Shown piece by piece: positions 39,621-48,769 of a DNA stretch of 64,000 bases. The DNA lies in the NCBI RefSeq assembly GCF_000724485.1, contig NZ_CP007739.1:294843-358842 (forward strand), in the 5' to 3' direction. Each line of letters begins with the position of its first letter. Position 1 is the first letter of the stretch. The notes under the pieces were generated by a model. The model ran no database searches and was not told the DNA's origin. It saw only the letters and a list, made by a program, of their open reading frames with translations. The DNA is from Bacillus methanolicus MGA3 (GTDB lineage: Bacteria; Bacillota; Bacilli; Bacillales; Cytobacillaceae). A program made the translations under genes and the position numbers.

Positions 39621-40130
39621 TTAAAAACCGAACAGCATGGTGATAAATTTTTTTCTCTGTTTCTTTTTTTGACCAGTCTGATCAAAAACAAGCAAGTTTT
39701 CTGATTTTTTCTTCTCGCTCTGCTTTTGCTCAAGAAGTTCTATGCGTTCATGCAGTTTTTTTATTTCATTTTGCAGTTCCTCGATTTCGCGGCGGTGCTG
39801 AAGAAGCTGGTAGGAGACGACGGAATCTGCTTTATCATTGAGTCTTCTTTCTAAATCATTTATTTTATTGACTAGTTCCTCGTTGACGCTAACATTATTT
39901 GATGTCTTAGCTGTACCTTTGCGTATTTTTTTTTGAGTAACGGCAAGATCTTGAAGAGGAACACCGTTTTTGAGCTGCTCATGAACTTGTTTTAAAAGTT
40001 CAATATCTTCATCTGTAAACACATAATGGCCAAGATCATTTCGTTCCATTTTAAGATCCAGCTGTTTTACCCATCGCTGTACCGTGCTTTGTGAAACCCC
40101 TAACAACTTTGCAACAGCACTTGTATTCAT
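39621..40130 (-). CDS. racA: Chromosome-anchoring protein RacA
   Basis: A sporulation protein (169 aa) that binds origin-proximal DNA and tethers it to DivIVA at the cell pole. The N-terminal MerR-like helix-turn-helix contains LLGVSQSTVQRWVKQL and GHYVFTDEDIELL; a long coiled coil includes KADSVVSYQLLQHRREIEEL; the basic tail ends KKFITMLFGF. The ATG at 40130 is 7 nt from GGAGGG; an ATG one codon earlier is too close. Its presence implies a spore former. Confidence 0.92.
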   Translation of the reverse strand: MNTSAVAKLLGVSQSTVQRWVKQLDLKMERNDLGHYVFTDEDIELLKQVHEQLKNGVPLQDLAVTQKKIRKGTAKTSNNVSVNEELVNKINDLERRLNDKADSVVSYQLLQHRREIEELQNEIKKLHERIELLEQKQSEKKKSENLLVFDQTGQKKKQRKKFITMLFGF

Positions 40131-40311
40131 CATGATCCCTCCTCTTGTTACTGTTCGTTATCTTTAAAGATACAGTTCGCTATTCTTAAGAGAATTCCTT
40201 TCCTGTTGACAAAACAAGTTCTTATTCGGCAAAGAAAGTGGATTTCTTGTGTTTTTTTCTTTAAGGATGTCGATAAACGTAATGAGGGAAAGGCCTAGTC
40301 CATGTTAAAAG

Positions 40312-40326
40312 AGGGCCAGACCCTTA
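40312..40326. repeat. AGGGCCAGACCCTT palindrome
   Basis: A half-perfect member of the GGGTCAGACCC group, placed directly after the plsY stop codon (which overlaps it) on the racA side. Confidence 0.5.
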
Positions 40327-40935
40327 TGCAGGAGGATTGATTCTGTCTTTTTTGATTCGTTTGTCATTGATTTTTGGTTCTTCTTTATTAATGAAGTTCC
40401 GGATGTTGGAGTGATGCAGAAAAATAAGAAAAATCGTAAAAAGTACAAAAACTATCGAATGGAATGTATCCTGGTGAAATAACGAAAAAATGAATAAAGA
40501 TAAACCGACTGAAATTGATCCGAAAAACACATATTTCGTAAGTGTGATCACTAGAAAAAAGGTTATGTAAGCAATTGCGAACATCCAAATATTTGAAATG
40601 AGGAGAGCCCCTGCGGTAGTCGCAATTGCCTTTCCGCCCCGAAAGCCGGCAAAAACGGGAAAACAATGACCGATGACAGCAGTAATCCCAAGATACAGAG
40701 GTTCAATTTGAACCGAAAACAAAGTTGGGAGCACAGCAGCAAGAGCACCTTTTCCGACATCGACGAGCAATACCACAACTGCAGCTTTTTTCCCCAATAC
40801 TCTTAATGTATTTGTTGCTCCGGGATTATTGCTTCCATGTTCTCTGATATCTATTTTGAAAAAATATTTGCCGAATAAGACAGCAGTCGGGATGGACCCT
40901 AAAAGATAGGCCAAAAGAAAAAGAAACCATTTCAT
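40324..40935 (-). CDS. plsY: Acyl-phosphate:glycerol-3-phosphate acyltransferase PlsY
   Basis: A membrane enzyme (203 aa) that puts the first acyl chain on glycerol-3-phosphate for phospholipid synthesis. The three motifs are visible: GSIPTA near residue 13, HGSNNPGATNTLR near 33 and GHCFPVFAGFRGGKAIATTAG near 89. The first Gly of the usual SGNPGATN is Asn here. Bacillaceae often carry two or three PlsY paralogues; I cannot say whether this is the main one. Upstream (40936-41235) is AT-rich with no gene. Confidence 0.9.
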   Translation of the reverse strand: MKWFLFLLAYLLGSIPTAVLFGKYFFKIDIREHGSNNPGATNTLRVLGKKAAVVVLLVDVGKGALAAVLPTLFSVQIEPLYLGITAVIGHCFPVFAGFRGGKAIATTAGALLISNIWMFAIAYITFFLVITLTKYVFFGSISVGLSLFIFSLFHQDTFHSIVFVLFTIFLIFLHHSNIRNFINKEEPKINDKRIKKDRINPPA

Positions 40936-41218
40936 TAGTATCTTACATCCTTTATTATTTAAGACATTCCATCATTCGTTTCATAAACTAATAGGCGAAC
41001 ATATATACCTCCCAAGCAAACTAATGATGGACAAACCCTATCAAAATTGTATTTAACAGCATTTTACCATATAATATTTTTATCTTAATTAATTATTTAT
41101 AATATTCTAAAAAATTTTCTCCCAAACCGTTCAGCATGCTTGTGGTGTTTGTGTCTTAAAATCATAAACACTTAAAATATTTTGCCATAAAAGCTGGTCA
41201 AATTTAAAGATACATAGA
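40936..41218. other. AT-rich intergenic region between divergent genes
   Basis: About 285 nt between plsY (minus) and the phosphatase gene (plus). It must hold two divergent promoters, but I see no convincing boxes, hairpins or repeats. Confidence 0.5.
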
Positions 41219-41235
41219 TTGGAAGGAGGTCAACC

Positions 41236-41706
41236 ATGGTTAGAGTACTGTTTGTTTGTTTGGGCAATATTTGCCGCTCGCCCATGGCTGAAGCAGTTTT
41301 TCGACATAAAGTAAAAGAGGCAGGACTGGAGGATAAAATTTTTGTAGATTCTGCTGGAACCGGCCACTGGCACGTGGGGCAGCCCCCTCATGAAGGAACT
41401 CGTCGGATTCTAACTGAGCACAAGATTGACTATACTGGGGTAACAGCAAGGCAGATAGGCACGAAAGATCTAGAAGAGTTTGATTATATCATTGCCATGG
41501 ATAAGGAAAATGTCCGCCATTTGAAACAGTTGGCTCCTCATGAGCATCAATCTAAAATTGTCCGTTTGCTAGAATTTCTCCCCGGGAGTGACACCCTGAA
41601 TGTCCCCGATCCTTATTATTCAGGAAACTTTGAGTATGTGTATAAGCTGATTAATGAGAGTTGTGATCACTTGCTGGATTATATCCGCCAGCGTGAGCAT
41701 CTATGA
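41236..41706 (+). CDS. Low-molecular-weight phosphatase (YfkJ-like)
   Basis: A cytoplasmic phosphatase (156 aa) of the LMW protein-tyrosine-phosphatase fold: catalytic loop CLGNICRS (Cys8 to Arg14, C-X5-R) and the general acid in VPDPYYSG near residue 122. AAGGAGGTC precedes the ATG. It overlaps the following fructosamine-kinase gene by 4 nt (ATGA). In other bacteria such pairs act on ribulosamine/erythrulosamine phosphates in deglycation, so the substrate may be a glycated protein, not phosphotyrosine. Confidence 0.9.
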   Translation: MVRVLFVCLGNICRSPMAEAVFRHKVKEAGLEDKIFVDSAGTGHWHVGQPPHEGTRRILTEHKIDYTGVTARQIGTKDLEEFDYIIAMDKENVRHLKQLAPHEHQSKIVRLLEFLPGSDTLNVPDPYYSGNFEYVYKLINESCDHLLDYIRQREHL

Positions 41707-42569
41707 TACATAAAGTAGAGAACATTTTGCGTGAAATGGGAGACCAATCTCCGCTCAATGAGGTGACACCTGTTTCCGGTGGTGATATTAGCCGCTCTTT
41801 TAAAGCGAAAACAGCCAATGGAGTCTATTTTATAAAAATCAACGATGAGGCTGCTAAGGATTTCTTTCAGAAAGAGGCTGAGGGTTTAAACCTTTTACGC
41901 CAAGCAGGCGCCTTGCCTGTTCCACAAGTGTACCATGTCAGTTCCCCATCAGCCGATGACGGGTATATCGTCATGGAATGGGTCAAAGGAGAGCCAGCAC
42001 CTGATACGGAATCCCGTTTAGGGCATGGACTTGCATTATTACACCAGCACACCCATACACACTATGGTTTGGCTGAAAACAATTATATCGGCAAACTGCC
42101 ACAGCCTAATGGCTGGGAAAAGAGCTGGATTCGATTTTTAAGAGAACAGCGTTTAGGATTTCAAGCAAAATTAGCTGATAAAAGAGGGAGGCTCCCCATT
42201 GGACGAAAAACAAGGCTTGAAAAGCTGCTAGACAGACTTGATCAATGGGTTCCTGATTATCACCAGCCTGTTCTGCTGCACGGGGATCTGTGGAGTGGGA
42301 ACTGGTTGGCTGGACCCGGGGGAGAACCTTATCTGATTGATCCAGCTGTCTTCTATGGGGAAAGGGAGTTTGAACTTGCTTTTACCGAATTGTTTGGAGG
42401 CTTTTCCCCGCGTTTTTATGCTGCCTATCGTGATGTACAGCCATTATCAGATGATTATGAGGAAGTTCGCCCGCTTTACCAGTTGTATTACTTGCTTGTG
42501 CACTTGAATCTGTTTGGTGAATCCTACGGTCCGAGCGTGGATCGTATTTTAAGATATTATGTGGGTTAA
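41703..42569 (+). CDS. Fructosamine/ketosamine-3-kinase family protein
   Basis: A 288-aa kinase of the FN3K family (aminoglycoside-kinase-like fold). VSGGDISRSFKA near residue 24 is the nucleotide loop; HGDLWSGNWL near 194 is the catalytic loop and IDPAVFYGEREFE near 212 the metal-binding segment. It phosphorylates sugar amines on glycated proteins so that they fall off. Translation is coupled to the upstream phosphatase. Codon use looks a little more GC-rich than the neighbours (for example CTGGTTGGCTGGACCCGGGG), which may hint at acquisition. Confidence 0.9.
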   Translation: MIHKVENILREMGDQSPLNEVTPVSGGDISRSFKAKTANGVYFIKINDEAAKDFFQKEAEGLNLLRQAGALPVPQVYHVSSPSADDGYIVMEWVKGEPAPDTESRLGHGLALLHQHTHTHYGLAENNYIGKLPQPNGWEKSWIRFLREQRLGFQAKLADKRGRLPIGRKTRLEKLLDRLDQWVPDYHQPVLLHGDLWSGNWLAGPGGEPYLIDPAVFYGEREFELAFTELFGGFSPRFYAAYRDVQPLSDDYEEVRPLYQLYYLLVHLNLFGESYGPSVDRILRYYVG

Positions 42570-42700
42570 TCAATATGAGGATAAATGAAGTTTGAACCAT
42601 AATAAAGACTTGGAATGATGTGTGGCAGCCATCGGATTCTTAAAAATTACCAAGATGTGGTTGCCACGTATGATGACCAGAATCAAAATTAATGCAAATC

Positions 42701-42744
42701 ACCCCGCAAACATGACAGAGTCAAGTTTTGTGGGTATTTTTCTT
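42701..42744 (+). terminator. Terminator downstream of the kinase gene
   Basis: ACCCCGCAAAC pairs imperfectly with GTTTTGTGGGT and is followed by ATTTTTCTTTT, 130 nt after the stop codon. Confidence 0.6.
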
Positions 42745-42811
42745 TTGTGCAGAGAAATTAAATTTTTGATTTGTTTGTAATCTATTTATTTACGAATGGT
42801 TTGAATTGGTT

Positions 42812-42839
42812 TTGCGGTTTTAATTTTAACAAGTATAAT
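42812..42839 (+). promoter_or_regulatory. Orphan sigma-A-like promoter
   Basis: TTGCGG (42812-42817) and TATAAT (42834-42839) with 16 bp between are followed by AAAGGAGAG and a 15-codon ORF (42853-42900, MPLERQIHLYSLIHT). No full gene follows until uppP at 43142, so this may be a gene remnant or part of a long uppP leader. The rest of 42570-43141 holds nothing else I can support. Confidence 0.4.
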
Positions 42840-43141
42840 CGATAAAGGAGAGATGCCACTGGAACGGCAAATACATTTGTATTCCTTGATTCACACATAG
42901 TCTACATTTGTTCATTAGCAATTTACTACTTATGACTTGTGCTCTGGCAATGGTTACTTTTTGCAGTTTCGCTCAGTCTATGGCATGATTTAAGAGAAAG
43001 AAATAATTTCATTGAAAAATTTGATGGGAAGAATATGTTCCAGTGATAACGGGGATATGCCGCCGCATTCTGAGGGGAGTACAAAAGAAAAGCCGCTCCC
43101 ATTTTTTGTTTAGATTAAAATGAAATGAGGAGACATTGACA

Positions 43142-43972
43142 ATGGACTTTATCACGATTTTAAAAGCAATTATTTTGGGGATTGTAGAAGGATTAACAGA
43201 ATTTGCTCCTGTTTCGTCAACGGGGCACATGATTATCGTGGATGATATGTGGCTTAAATCAGAGGAGTTTTTAACAAAATATGGAGCAAATACGTTTAAA
43301 GTCGTCATTCAGCTTGGCTCGATTTTAGCTGTTGTTGTCGTTATGAAGGACCGATTTTTTGATTTGTTAAGATTGAGACGCCGCAGCAAAGATGGAGTTG
43401 CAGGTCAAGGGCGTCTTAAGATAACACACGTTATTGTTGGATTAATCCCAGCAGGTATTTTAGGAGTTTTATTTGAAAATTATATTGATGAATATTTATT
43501 TTCCACTGCTACCGTGTTAATTGGTTTAGTCATTGGTGCAGTTTTGATGATTATTGCAGATGTATTTGGCGGCAAAAACCCGAAAGTTCACACGGTTGAC
43601 CAAATTACATATAAACAAGCTCTAATAATTGGACTTATTCAATGTCTTTCTTTATGGCCTGGATTTTCTCGTTCAGGCGCAACGATTTCAGCCGGTGTTT
43701 TGGCAGGATTGAGTTATCGCGCTGCCGCTGACTTTACGTTTTTGATGGCTGTACCGATTATGGCCGGGGCGAGTGGGATTTCATTATTGAAAAACCTTGA
43801 ATATATTTCGATCGATGACCTTCCGTTTTTTATTGCAGGCTTTATTAGTGCATTTGTATTTGCTTTGATCTCGATTAAATTTTTCTTAAGGCTCATTGAT
43901 AAAATTAAACTCGTGCCGTTCGCAATTTATCGGATACTTTTGGCTCTCATTATTTATATTGTCTACTTTTAA
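43142..43972 (+). CDS. uppP: Undecaprenyl-diphosphatase UppP
   Basis: A membrane pyrophosphatase (276 aa, BacA type) that recycles the lipid carrier for cell-wall synthesis and gives low-level bacitracin resistance. GLTEFAPVSSTGHMII near residue 19 and SLWPGFSRSGATISAG near 172 are the two catalytic motifs; about eight membrane segments. ATG 43142 lies 9 nt after AGGAG, two codons after a TTG. Confidence 0.95.
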   Translation: MDFITILKAIILGIVEGLTEFAPVSSTGHMIIVDDMWLKSEEFLTKYGANTFKVVIQLGSILAVVVVMKDRFFDLLRLRRRSKDGVAGQGRLKITHVIVGLIPAGILGVLFENYIDEYLFSTATVLIGLVIGAVLMIIADVFGGKNPKVHTVDQITYKQALIIGLIQCLSLWPGFSRSGATISAGVLAGLSYRAAADFTFLMAVPIMAGASGISLLKNLEYISIDDLPFFIAGFISAFVFALISIKFFLRLIDKIKLVPFAIYRILLALIIYIVYF

Positions 43973-44235
43973 TTAAACAATTTTTTAAAAAAATGGTATC
44001 TTTTTCTTGTTAATTTCGTCTAAAAAAGTGAAATATACTCTGTCATGTTTTTAGAAATTGCCTGGAAAAATTCTGTTTTTTTGGCAAAAGGCTTTAAAAA
44101 GGTATATGCTTATGTCCGGACAGACAGGGTATATGTGAGTATCATGAATCCGAAAATTTACAGGAACTCTCCATAAGAAGTTCTGCTTTATTTGTAAACT
44201 TAATAAGACTTAATTTCATTAATAGGATGATGGGG

Positions 44236-45150
44236 ATGAAACGAGCGAGAATCATTTATAATCCAACTTCAGGCCGCGAATTGTTTAAAAAGCACCTTCC
44301 AGAAGTGCTGCAAAAGCTAGAGATGGCCGGTTATGAAACTTCCTGCCATGCAACGACTGGCGAGGGAGATGCGATACAAGCAGCAAGGACTGCTGTGGAG
44401 CGCCGCTACGATATCGTAATTGCTGCTGGCGGAGACGGCACAATCAATGAAGTGGTAAACGGGATGGCGGAACAGGAATATCGGCCAAAGCTTGGGATTA
44501 TTCCGATGGGGACAACGAACGACTTTGCCCGTGCGCTTCATATTCCGCGGGATGTCGAAGCGGCGACAGACATTATCGTAAAAGGTGATACGATTCCGGT
44601 CGATATTGGAAGAATGAATGATCGCTATTTTATTAATATCGCCGGAGGCGGGCGGCTGACAGAGTTAACATATGAGGTGCCGAGCAAGCTGAAAACAGTG
44701 CTTGGCCAACTCGCCTATTATTTAAAAGGGATTGAAATGCTTCCGTCCATTCGGGCAACAAAATTCAGCATCGAATATGATGGAAAGCTTTTTGAAGGGG
44801 AAGCAATGCTATTCCTTGTTGCCTTGACGAATTCAGTCGGAGGTTTTGAAAAGCTAGCCCCTGACGCATCAATTAACGATGGATTGTTTACGTTATTAAT
44901 CCTGAAAAAAATCAATCTTGCTGATTTTATCAGGATCGCAACACTAGCGATTCGCGGCGAACATTTAAATGATGAAAATGTTATTTATACAAAAGCAAAC
45001 CGAGTTAAGGTTTATTCCGACGAAAAAGTGCAATTGAACCTTGACGGAGAATACGGTGGATTGCTTCCTGCGGAATTTGAAAACCTTTACCGGCATTTTG
45101 AAGTTTTCGTGCCAATTGAAAAAATTCGTCCGCAAGACCGTCCGTTATGA
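44236..45150 (+). CDS. dgkB: Diacylglycerol kinase DgkB
   Basis: A soluble lipid kinase (304 aa; YerQ in B. subtilis) that returns diacylglycerol left over from lipoteichoic acid synthesis to phosphatidic acid. IIYNPTSGRELF near the N-terminus, AAGGDGTINEVVNG near residue 62 and GTTNDFAR near 93 are signatures; VQLNLDGEYGG is near the end. Of three clustered ATGs the third (44236) matches the MKRARI start of relatives and is 8 nt from AGGA. In B. subtilis it also lies near gatCAB and rlmCD. Confidence 0.95.
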   Translation: MKRARIIYNPTSGRELFKKHLPEVLQKLEMAGYETSCHATTGEGDAIQAARTAVERRYDIVIAAGGDGTINEVVNGMAEQEYRPKLGIIPMGTTNDFARALHIPRDVEAATDIIVKGDTIPVDIGRMNDRYFINIAGGGRLTELTYEVPSKLKTVLGQLAYYLKGIEMLPSIRATKFSIEYDGKLFEGEAMLFLVALTNSVGGFEKLAPDASINDGLFTLLILKKINLADFIRIATLAIRGEHLNDENVIYTKANRVKVYSDEKVQLNLDGEYGGLLPAEFENLYRHFEVFVPIEKIRPQDRPL

Positions 45151-45151
45151 A

Positions 45152-45199
45152 AGGGGGCCAGACCCTCGCTGCTTTAAAGCGGTGAGGGTCTGGCCCTCG
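45152..45199. repeat. Inverted GGGCCAGACCCTC/GAGGGTCTGGCCC pair
   Basis: GGGGGCCAGACCCTC and GAGGGTCTGGCCCTC are inverted copies (one mismatch) around GCTGCTTTAAAGCGGT, starting at the dgkB stop codon. It is a strong hairpin without a T run, and belongs to the GGGTCAGACCC group. Confidence 0.65.
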
Positions 45200-45377
45200 A
45201 TGCTTTAAAGTGGTAAAAAGATGCTGTTTTTTCTGTTTTATGCCTAAACTACTAAAATTATCCTATATTATTATCTAGTAAAACACATCCTTCGAATCTA
45301 CTTTTTAGAAAATAGAATTGGTATGATGTTTGTAACAACCAGAGCTGGCTTTCAAACAAATTTGAGGAGGGAGTAAT

Positions 45378-46340
45378 ATGAAAAACTATGTTCATGTAAT
45401 CCCGCACAAATTGGTTGAGCAGCTGAATGAAGTAAATGAAATCCCAACAGGTGTTGACATTATCCAAGCTCCGAAAATCTGGGAAAAAACAAAAGGAAAA
45501 GGAATTACAGTTGCGGTGCTGGATACCGGTTGTGATACAGACCATCCTGACTTGAAAGACCGAATTATTGCCGGACGTAATTTTACAAAGGATGATGGCG
45601 GAAATCCGGAAATATTTGAAGATTATAATGGGCACGGTACCCATGTAGCAGGCACGATTGCCGCTAGCTTAAACAATAACGGAGTTGCAGGTGTTGCCCC
45701 TGAAGCAAATCTACTAATCTTAAAAGTTCTCGGAAAAGACGGGTCAGGGCAATATGATTGGATTATAAACGCCATTCGCTATGCAATTGAGCAAAAAGTA
45801 GATATCATTTCCATGTCTTTAGGCGGACCGTCTGACATCAAAGAATTGCATGATGCAATAAAAGAAGCAGTACTGACACATCATATTCTTGTCGTTTGCG
45901 CAGCTGGTAATGAAGGTGACGGCGAATATATAACAGATGAATTTGCTTATCCGGGCTCCTATAACGAAGTTATTAGTGTTGGAGCCGTTGATCTCGAACG
46001 ACATTCCTCCCACTTTACAAATTCCAATAATCAAGTTGATATAGTTGCCCCTGGAGAAAAAATCCTTTCCACATATTTAAATGGAAGTTACGCAACTCTA
46101 AGCGGAACCTCAATGGCCACTCCACATGTTTCAGGTTCACTGGCATTGATAAAAAACTTATCAAAATCTGCTTTTGAAAGAGAACTGACCGAACCAGAAT
46201 TATATGCCCAATTAATTAAGCGGACGGTACCGCTCGGCAATTCTCCAAAGCTTGAAGGGAACGGCTTTATTTATTTAACGCTGCTCGATTATGTGAAGAA
46301 AGTTTTTGACGAGAAAGCTCTGGTTGAATTAGTAAAATAA
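45378..46340 (+). CDS. Intracellular subtilisin-type serine protease
   Basis: A 320-aa subtilase without a signal peptide, like Bacillus intracellular serine protease (IspA). The catalytic triad is Asp49 (AVLDTG), His86 (GHGTHVAGT) and Ser245 (SGTSMATPH), with Asn178 (AAGNEG) as oxyanion residue. The short N-terminal propeptide carries VIPHK (8-12), resembling the LIPYK motif that blocks the active site until cleaved. GAGGAGGG precedes the ATG. Likely role: protein turnover in stationary phase. Confidence 0.92.
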   Translation: MKNYVHVIPHKLVEQLNEVNEIPTGVDIIQAPKIWEKTKGKGITVAVLDTGCDTDHPDLKDRIIAGRNFTKDDGGNPEIFEDYNGHGTHVAGTIAASLNNNGVAGVAPEANLLILKVLGKDGSGQYDWIINAIRYAIEQKVDIISMSLGGPSDIKELHDAIKEAVLTHHILVVCAAGNEGDGEYITDEFAYPGSYNEVISVGAVDLERHSSHFTNSNNQVDIVAPGEKILSTYLNGSYATLSGTSMATPHVSGSLALIKNLSKSAFERELTEPELYAQLIKRTVPLGNSPKLEGNGFIYLTLLDYVKKVFDEKALVELVK

Positions 46341-46350
46341 ATGTTTTTAT

Positions 46351-46398
46351 AGAGATGGTACCGGGAATCACCTTCCTGGTCTCATCTCTTTTTTTTTC
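46351..46398 (+). terminator. Terminator after the intracellular protease
   Basis: AGAGATG..ACCGGGAA pairs with TTCCTGGT..CATCTCT and is followed by nine or more T. The rest of 46400-46785 is AT-rich with no gene I can support. Confidence 0.85.
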
Positions 46399-46785
46399 TT
46401 TTTTCCCGCCGGGGGCCTCATTACAAATCTCTGATTTAGCGGTGATGAAAAAGAACTTTTTTATTTTTTGCAATATTTTTAATAACAAAAAAACTCTTAA
46501 TATGGTAAAATAACTTTACGAACGTTAGTTCCAAATCTCTCCTATCATAAAAAGTCGTTGGATTTAGGATGGAGGAGTTCACTTTGGCGATACAGACGTA
46601 TTGTTTTTTTTTATAAGGTCTTTTAGCATATAATAAAGGGAAATGAAGGCAATTGCTATTCTTGGGGAAAATTTCATTCATAAGATTCAATACAGGAAGT
46701 ATAAGGGAAAGCTCTTAAGATACAGATTCTCTTTTAGTAAAAGAAATATCATGACAACGTGGATAAAGTGGTTGGAGGGAAAAAA

Positions 46786-48255
46786 GTGAAACATATTTAC
46801 GATGATGACAGCTTGACACTGCATACTGATCTTTATCAGATCAATATGGTTGAGGCATACTGGCGTGATAACATACATAATCGGAAAGCGGTATTTGAAT
46901 TGTTTTTCAGGAAACAGCCATTTGGCAACGGATATGCTGTGTTTGCCGGATTGGAGCGCATTATTCAATATATTCAAAATTTCCGCTTTACCGATAGCGA
47001 TATAAAATATTTAAGGGAAGAAATCGGTTATAGTGAGGACTTTCTTAGTTATTTAAAGGATTTGCGTTTTACTGGGAACATCCGCTGCATGAAAGAAGGA
47101 GAATTGGTTTTTGCAAATGAGCCGATTCTTCGGGTTGACGCTCCGCTTGCTGAAGCGCAGCTGATTGAGACGGCTCTCTTGAATATTGTGAACTACCAAA
47201 CGCTGATTGCAACAAAGGCTGCTAGAATCAAGCAAGTTGTCGGCGATGAAGAAGTAATGGAGTTCGGTACGAGACGAGCGCAGGAAATGGATGCAGCAAT
47301 CTGGGGAACAAGAGCAGCGTATATTGCCGGCTTTGATTCTACCAGCAACGTCCGCGCCGGAAAAATGTTTGGCATTCCTGTTGCCGGAACCCTTGCTCAT
47401 TCTATGGTGCAGGCATATAAAGATGAGTATTCTGCTTTTCTTAAATACGCAGAGGCTCATAAAGATTGTGTCTTCCTGGTTGATACATATGATACACTTC
47501 GTTCCGGCGTGCCAAACGCGATTCGTGTGGCAAAAGAGCTGGGTGACAAAATTAATTTTAGAGCGATCCGCCTCGACAGTGGAGACCTTGCCTATCTTTC
47601 AAAAAAGGCTCGTAAAATGCTCGACGAAGCCGGATTTCATGATACGAAAATTGTTGCTTCCAGTGATCTTGATGAATATACGATCATGAACTTAAAGGCC
47701 CAGGGTGCAAAGATCGACAGCTGGGGAATCGGCACGAAGTTGATTACCGCCTACGATCAGGCTGCTCTAGGAGCTGTTTATAAACTTGTTGCAATTGAAG
47801 ATGAAAACGGTAACATGGTGGATTCAATCAAAATATCAGCCAACCCTGAAAAAGTTACGACGCCCGGACTGAAAAAAGTTTATCGAATTATTAATACTGT
47901 CAACAACAAAGCTGAAGGGGATTACATCGCCTTGGAGGATGAGAATCCACAGCAGGAAGAACACCTGAAAATGTTCCATCCGGTCCATAAGTACATTAAC
48001 AAATCTATCTCTAATTTTGTCGCAAAAGATTTGCATGAAGATATTTACGTAGACGGCGAGCTTGTTTTTGAGCTGCCAAGCCTTGAAGAGTCACGCGAGT
48101 ATTTCCGTAAAAATCTCGCTTTGCTTTGGGATGAATACAAACGTACGATGAATCCTGAGGAATATCCGGTTGATTTAAGCCAAAAGTGCTGGGAGAACAA
48201 AATGCGCAACATCGCAGAGGTCCGCGAGAAGGTTAATAAAATGACGGAAAGTTAA
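46786..48255 (+). CDS. pncB: Nicotinate phosphoribosyltransferase PncB
   Basis: PncB (489 aa) makes nicotinate mononucleotide from nicotinate and PRPP in NAD salvage. LHTDLYQINMVEAYW at the N-terminus, EFGTRRAQEMDAA near residue 168, FRAIRLDSGDLAYLS near 270 and SWGIGTKLI near 322 are family motifs. I chose GTG 46786, 6 nt after GGAGGG; an in-frame start nine codons earlier precedes the ribosome site. Flanked by terminators, so monocistronic. Confidence 0.95.
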   Translation: MKHIYDDDSLTLHTDLYQINMVEAYWRDNIHNRKAVFELFFRKQPFGNGYAVFAGLERIIQYIQNFRFTDSDIKYLREEIGYSEDFLSYLKDLRFTGNIRCMKEGELVFANEPILRVDAPLAEAQLIETALLNIVNYQTLIATKAARIKQVVGDEEVMEFGTRRAQEMDAAIWGTRAAYIAGFDSTSNVRAGKMFGIPVAGTLAHSMVQAYKDEYSAFLKYAEAHKDCVFLVDTYDTLRSGVPNAIRVAKELGDKINFRAIRLDSGDLAYLSKKARKMLDEAGFHDTKIVASSDLDEYTIMNLKAQGAKIDSWGIGTKLITAYDQAALGAVYKLVAIEDENGNMVDSIKISANPEKVTTPGLKKVYRIINTVNNKAEGDYIALEDENPQQEEHLKMFHPVHKYINKSISNFVAKDLHEDIYVDGELVFELPSLEESREYFRKNLALLWDEYKRTMNPEEYPVDLSQKCWENKMRNIAEVREKVNKMTES

Positions 48256-48262
48256 GTGGAGA

Positions 48263-48300
48263 GAGTCTATCAGATAATTTGATAGGCTCTTCTATTTTTT
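48263..48300 (+). terminator. Terminator after pncB
   Basis: GAGTCTATC pairs with GATAGGCTC around AGATAATTT and is followed by TTCTATTTTTT. Confidence 0.85.
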
Positions 48301-48448
48301 ACAGGTAACTTCAATTTAGCTTAATTCTTCTGAATGTTTGAAGTCTAGGGAAATAGATTGAAAAATTTCTAAAATGAATCGAGAAATCAGGAAAAAAAGG
48401 ATCGATAAACTGTTGGAATCGATTAAAAACCAGATTTTCAAATTGGAA

Positions 48449-48769
48449 TTATGGCTTAGCAGTAATAATTTCGTTAAAATAACTTTTTAGCAATATCCAC
48501 CGGGCGGGATAAAGATGAATAAACTCTTCTATCACTTCCGGTGAATATATAACCAGGCAATCGAGATTTGGTTTGTTCAGCTTTAAATCATATAAAAGAG
48601 CATGCGGAATGGTGTAATAGTCATATAGTTGATAGGGATTTAGCTTGACCAAATGAATCTTTTTATTTTCCACTAAATCGAAAAGAATCTCTTTCTGCAG
48701 TTGGATACTTTCCTTACTTGATAAGCCATGTAATCTTTTTCTCTCATTAATGAAGGATATGCCTTGCAT
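48449..48769 (-). CDS. Hypothetical protein
   Basis: A 106-aa protein I do not recognise, starting MQGISFINERKRLHGLSSKE and ending FNEIITAKP. It is soluble, rich in Leu, Ile and Lys, with an SSKESIQLQKEILFDLVENKK amphipathic N-terminal part. ATG 48769 has GGAGGC about 6 nt upstream; the frame stays open 14 codons further back without a ribosome site. It is convergent with pncB and divergent from the SAM-riboswitch operon. Confidence 0.6.
   Translation of the reverse strand: MQGISFINERKRLHGLSSKESIQLQKEILFDLVENKKIHLVKLNPYQLYDYYTIPHALLYDLKLNKPNLDCLVIYSPEVIEEFIHLYPARWILLKSYFNEIITAKP

Noticed and set aside
43009..43308. Minus-strand ORF of 99 aa
   Set aside because: It is antisense to the start of uppP, which has a strong family match and ribosome site.
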